Below are positions 59,540 through 64,000 of a stretch of DNA of 64,000 nucleotides, one piece after another. Position 1 is the first letter of the stretch, and each line of letters opens with the position of its first letter. The position numbers and the translations under genes are program-made. The stretch is from assembly GCA_021018995.1 (NCBI GenBank), contig CM037588.1, positions 146,959,725 through 147,023,724 on the forward strand. Direction: 5' to 3'. This DNA is from Chloranthus sessilifolius. Lineage: Eukaryota; Streptophyta; Magnoliopsida; Chloranthales; Chloranthaceae. The notes beneath the pieces are model-generated. The model saw nothing but the letters and a program-made list of their open reading frames with translations, did no database searches and was not told the DNA's origin.

Positions 59540-59705
59540 TTGGTGATCGATCAATTCATTGGTGGTTGATCGATCACCACAAATTTTTTTTTTAAGTTCA
59601 AAACAACAGAACCCGACCTGTTGATCGATCACCACATTCAATGTTGATCGATCAACAGTCCACTTGTTGATCGATCACCAACCTCCCTGTTGATCGATCA
59701 ATGTA
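59540..59705. repeat. TGATCGATCA palindrome array, element B internal
   Basis: Six exact copies of TGATCGATCA in about 165 bases between integrase and the extra ORF. The word is the one in the LTR of the same element. Confidence 0.9.
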
Positions 59706-59901
59706 CCTGTTGTAAGAATTTCTTGTTAAAATGGGACCGTTAAAATGACTTAACCGTAATGGAAAGATACCAGTACATGTACATCACATACATGACCCAA
59801 AATATACGACAAATCGAGTTGATGAGATAAATCTAATCATCAAGTTATAATCACGATGATGAATTTAGAAACAAACTCAAAAAAGAAATTTACCTTGCGC
59901 A

Positions 59902-62900
59902 TTAAGTGAACAAGTGTGGATACTGTTCACGGATCTCGGCAGCACGTTCCCAAGTGGCTTCCGAAGCAGTATGATTCCGCCATTTGACAAGTACTAGCGG
60001 AATTAATTTGGTCCTCAAAACTTGATCCCGTTGATCCAAGATCTCTATCGGTTCTTCAACCATGGTTAGATCTTCTTGTAAATCAATCGGTTGAAAATCC
60101 AAGACATGTGTCGGATCATGCACGTAACGTCGCAGCATCGATACATGAAAAATGTTATGCATACTCGCCAACTGTGGTGGCAAAGCAATCCGATACGCAA
60201 CTTCGCCAACCCATCCGAGTACCTCAAAGGGGCCAATATACCGAGGACTCAACTTTCCTCGTTTTCCGAAGCGCATGACACCCTTTGTTGGCGATATTTT
60301 TACAAACACATTGTCTCCAACCTGAAAACAAGTGTTAATTACCTAACTAATTACTTAAACTAGAAAATCGTAACCTCGGGAATGCCTTAAAGGATACCTG
60401 AAACTCTACGTGTATCCGATGAAGATCGGCATAACTCTTTTGGCGACTTTGAGCAACCCTCAATCTTTCGCGGATCAACCGAACTGCCTCGGTTGTACTT
60501 TCCACGATATCAGGTCCCAAAATGAGTTTCTCACCGACTTCCTCCCAGTTCAATGGAGATCTACATCGACGTCCATACAAGGCTTCATAAGGCGCCATCC
60601 CGATACTCGACTGATAGCTGTTATTGTAAGCGAACTCGATCAAAGATAGATGTTCATCCCATGAACCTTGAAAGTCCAACATACAAGCTCGCAACATATT
60701 TTCGATGATCTGGTTCACTCTCTCAGTCTGCCCATCTGTCTGAGGATGAAATGCTGAGCTGAATTCCAATTTAGTACCCATGCCTTCCTGAAAACGCTGC
60801 CAAAACTGCGATGTATAGAGCGGATCTCTATCACATACTATACTGACTGGTATACCGTGTAACCGGACTATCTCCTTCATGTACAGCTCGGCTAGTTTAT
60901 TTGCTGTAAATGTAGTCCGATATGGTAGAAAATGTGCTGATTTCGTCAGTCTGTCTACAATAACCCAAATGGCATTATTCTTTCTCAATGTGCTCGGCAA
61001 TCCTAGTATAAAGTCCATAGAAATGGCCTCCCATTTCCACTCTGGCACTGGTAATGGTTGTAACAAACCCGCTGGATTCCGATGATCTACTTTCACCGCC
61101 GCGCATCAAACACCTAGAAACGAAATCTGCCACATCCTTCTTTAATCCTCTCCACCAAAAACTTCTCTTGAGATCTTGGTACATCTTGGTACTCCCAAGA
61201 TGTATAGCATATGTAGACTTATGCGCTTCCTCCAAAATTGTGTCTTTTAGGTCCTTTGTATCCGGTATGCATATCCGATCTCGAAATAGCAATGTGCCAT
61301 CATCCTTGATGGTAAAATCAGGTCTGATCTCGTTGATCACATCTCTTCTAATTGCCATAAGCTCATTGTCAATCATCTGGAGCTTACGTACATTGTCAAA
61401 CAATGTAGGGCGTATCACGATGGTAGCCATTAGTGTCCCTGAACCTCTAACATCAATCAGCGTATCACATAAGGCCAGGTCCTCAAGTAGGTGCCACCTT
61501 TGTATTCTGGTGATAAGATGTGCCAACTGGGCAGAAGACTTTCTGCTCAAAGAATCTGCCACAACATTGGCCTTCCCAGGGTGATACTGGATGGAACAAT
61601 CATAATCTTTCAAGAACTCCATCCATCTGTGCTGTCGCATATTTAAGTCCTTCTGGGTAAACAAATACTTAAGGCTTTTGTGGTCGGTGAAGATATCAAA
61701 CGTCTCACCGTACAAGTAGTGCCTCCAAATCTTCAAGGCAAAGATTACCGCAGCCAACTCTAAGTCATGAGTCGGATAATTCTTTTCATGCTCCTTCAGC
61801 TGTCTAGAGCCATAAGCGATAACCTTCTTGTGCTGGTTGAGGACACAACCCAAACCACCATATGATGCGTCACTGTAGATAGCAAAACCTCCTCTGCCAG
61901 AAGGTATTGCCAACACTGGTGCTGTAGTCAGACGCGTCTTCAATTCCTGGAAGCTCTTCTCACACTGATCAGTCCAATCAAATCTAGCATTCTTCTTAGT
62001 GAGCTGAGTGAGTGGACCTGATAGTTTAGAGAACCCCTCTAGCGTCTGTAGTATCCGCCAAACCAAGAAAACTACGGACCTTTATTCTTGTCCTCGGTTG
62101 TTCCCGATTCTAGCGGCTTCAATCTTAGCCGGATCCACTGTAATACCCTTTGCAGAAACGATATGACCCAAGAAACTAACTTGGTCAAGCCAAAACTCAC
62201 ACTTACTGAGCTTCGCATAAAGTTTGTGATCTCTGAGGGTCTGCAAAGTAACACGTAGATGCTCTTCATGTTCCTCCTTTGTCTTGGAATACACAAGGAT
62301 GTAATCTACAAATACCACTACTGATGTGTCCAAGTGTGGTTTAAACACTCGGTTCATCAAGTCCATGAAAGACGCAGGTGCGTTCGTCAATCCAAATGGC
62401 ATAACAAGGAATTCATAGTGCCCATATCTGGTTCTGAACGCCGTCTTCTCAATGTCTTCAGCTCTGACTCGTAGTTGATGATAACCCGACCGCAAGTCGA
62501 TCTTCGTAAAGAACCTCGCTCCTTGCAATTGATCAAACAGATCATCGATTCTAGGAAGCGGGTAACGATTCTTAATCGTCAACTTGTTTAACTGTCGATA
62601 GTCGATGCACAAGCGCATTGAACCATCCTTCTTCCTGACAAACAATACTGGTGCTCCCCAAGGAGACACACTAGGTCGCACAAAACCTTTGTCAAGTAGT
62701 TCTTGCAATTGCTCCTTTAGCTCTTGTAATTCTGCTGGAGCCATCCGATAGGGAGCCTTTGATACCGGTTCAGTGCCTGGGATTAGATTGATTACAAACT
62801 CCACCTCCCGATCTGGTGGTAGTCCCGGTAAATCCTCAGGAAACACATCAGCATACTCACATGCAATGGGAATATCGGATATCACATTTGTCTTCTCCCG

Positions 62901-63360
62901 TTGCTCTTGTAGGAAGGCTATATATCCACTGCATCCACTCTTCATCATCCTCTCCGCGAATAGCGGATATCAACGAGCTACCTTAGACTTCACTCAAGAA
63001 TCTAAAGGATCGCTCCTTTGGAGGGCGGAAAACTACCATCTTAGAAGACAATCCACACTTGCGTGGTAAGCGAGCAGTACCATTCCAAAATGATGTCAAA
63101 TCCTTTCATATCTAATGTAATCAAATCACTCTGTCTCATGATCATCTATCGCCACTACCATCGATTTACACGTGAGTGCATTCACCGTGACTACCCGTGG
63201 GGATTGACACCGAGATAAATTCTAGTTGTTCTGGAGTGGCACTCAATTCCTTTGTAAATTGAGGCCGTACGAAAGAATGTGTGGAGCCTGGGTCTATCAG
63301 GGCTCGTGCTCTATGGAAGCAAATATCGCAACTCCTATACAGTTTCAGTTCACCTACATA
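59902..63360 (-). pseudogene. pol zone of element B
   Basis: In element order: RT ([43 protein letters not shown]), RNase H ([36 protein letters not shown]), integrase ([59 protein letters not shown]) and a C-terminal part with GEVAYRIALPPQ, FHVSMLRRYVHDPTHVLDF and a chromodomain-like tail (LVKWRNHTASEATWE), the mark of chromoviruses. Broken. Confidence 0.85.
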
Positions 63361-63462
63361 CCAATATCAACATTACTGTAACGTTTTAGATGTGTAGGTT
63401 TATGTGTACTATTATAATCAAAATAAGTCAATTAATTTATATATTTCAAATTTTCCAGTTCA

Positions 63463-64000
63463 TTATATCAAACAACACCATATCTCTTGAATTCTAATCA
63501 TACCTTGAATGACGTCATTTGATGTCAGAGCATCGGTGGCGGTAACGGCATAAGCTCGGCCGTGAACCACTGGTCGAGCTGATCTTTGGGTAGATACCGA
63601 TCCTGACCGCTCCTTGCTGTCCCTTCCTTCCTCTGGGCAGTTCCTGATTAAATGGCCCAACTTGCCACACCTGAAGCATGCCCCTGTCTCTCTCCTGCAG
63701 TCCTCTGTCTTGTGTGGTTTCCCACACTTTGCACATATCGCGGCCGGAGTGAAGGACGAGACTCTTGAAGGTCCCTGAGTCACTGAAGCCCCGCTACCAG
63801 AGGATCCAGCTGGTCTAAATGGCCGTGAAGAAGTAGGTACAGCAGACCTCTGGTATGAACTAGGTCCAGAAGAAATCGCCGGTCGAGAGTGCGTAGGGTA
63901 TCTCGGAGGTCTGGAAAATCTAGCCCTCTTGTTCTGCTCTGTATCCTGAGATTGCCCTTGGAATGGTCTCTCTCTCGCCTGCTTGTCCCTCCAAGAGAAT
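63463..64000 (-). pseudogene. gag C-terminal zone of element B (continues past the edge)
   Basis: Two cysteine motifs, CAKCGKPHKTEDC and the knuckle CFRCGKLGHLIRNC, follow an Arg/Ser/Pro region. The gag continues beyond 64000 and duplicates the sequence of 54196 onward. Confidence 0.85.

Larger units (their letters stand above)
54196..64000 (-). mobile_element. Tekay-type chromovirus element B, rearranged, runs off the window
   Basis: Minus strand. From the right edge: gag C-terminal part, protease-RT-RNase H-integrase (to about 59902), palindrome array, extra ORF (57768-59312), purine tract, LTR (55235-57659), then a primer site and a second gag start (54196-55124). So a single LTR here is flanked on both sides by internal sequence, as left by unequal recombination between elements or by tandem insertion. 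The repeated gag stretches (54214-54332 and 63882-64000) differ by about one base in 119, so the rearrangement is recent compared with element A. Family and layout match element A. Broken, with several breaks. Confidence 0.85.

Overview
The window is plant nuclear DNA, almost certainly angiosperm. The evidence is long-LTR Ty3/gypsy chromoviruses of Tekay/Del type, an Athila-type Ty3/gypsy element, CACTA (En/Spm) DNA transposons, a SINE resembling the plant Au family, LINE scraps, and intron-bearing fragments of plant genes (a PAS/Raf-like kinase, ribosomal protein uS12/RPS23, a PTPMT1-like phosphatase, an ecdysoneless homologue). I cannot name the species. I see no intact host gene: this is a gene-poor, heavily nested repeat region.

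Left third (1-24.7 kb). This is a stack of CACTA elements inserted into one another, recognised by CACTA..TAGTG ends, subterminal repeats and three copies of an En/Spm-type accessory transposase gene. The clearest is complete at 7598-20766 with a TCC target duplication. It carries a captured, intron-containing piece of a PAS-domain Raf-like protein kinase (minus strand, 13457-15385) and lacks a recognisable main transposase. An upstream CACTA ending at 4512 carries scraps of RPS23 and a PTPMT1-like gene. Two solo LTRs with perfect 5-bp duplications (10878-13336, GTATA; 18162-20709, CGTTA) sit inside the 7598-20766 element.

Middle (24.7-54 kb). Another CACTA left end (24708) and a 5'UTR-like fragment are followed by one large Tekay-type fossil on the minus strand (25756-53926, target duplication GATCT). 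Its left LTR holds a third solo LTR (26858-29296, TATAC). Its gag holds a whole Athila-type element (38156-50773, GCTGC). Nesting gives the relative dates: the CACTA elements are oldest, then the Tekay element, then the Athila element and the inner solo LTR.

Right (54-64 kb). A second Tekay-type fossil, also on the minus strand, runs off the window. It has an LTR (55235-57659) flanked on both sides by internal sequence, so gag sequence occurs twice, nearly identical.

Four patterns are the most interesting. (1) Each retroelement family carries arrays of its own short perfect palindrome (TCGATTAATCGA, TGATCGATCA, TCGATCGATCGA, TCAATCGATTGA), and the two Tekay elements carry the same word both in the LTR and between integrase and an extra ORF. 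(2) That extra sense ORF is present in both Tekay elements and is preceded in both by palindrome array, TATA box and about 210 bp of leader, which looks like an internal promoter. (3) Diverged LTRs share a small hairpin with a compensatory change in one family. (4) Just downstream of that hairpin several LTRs share a short acidic reading frame.
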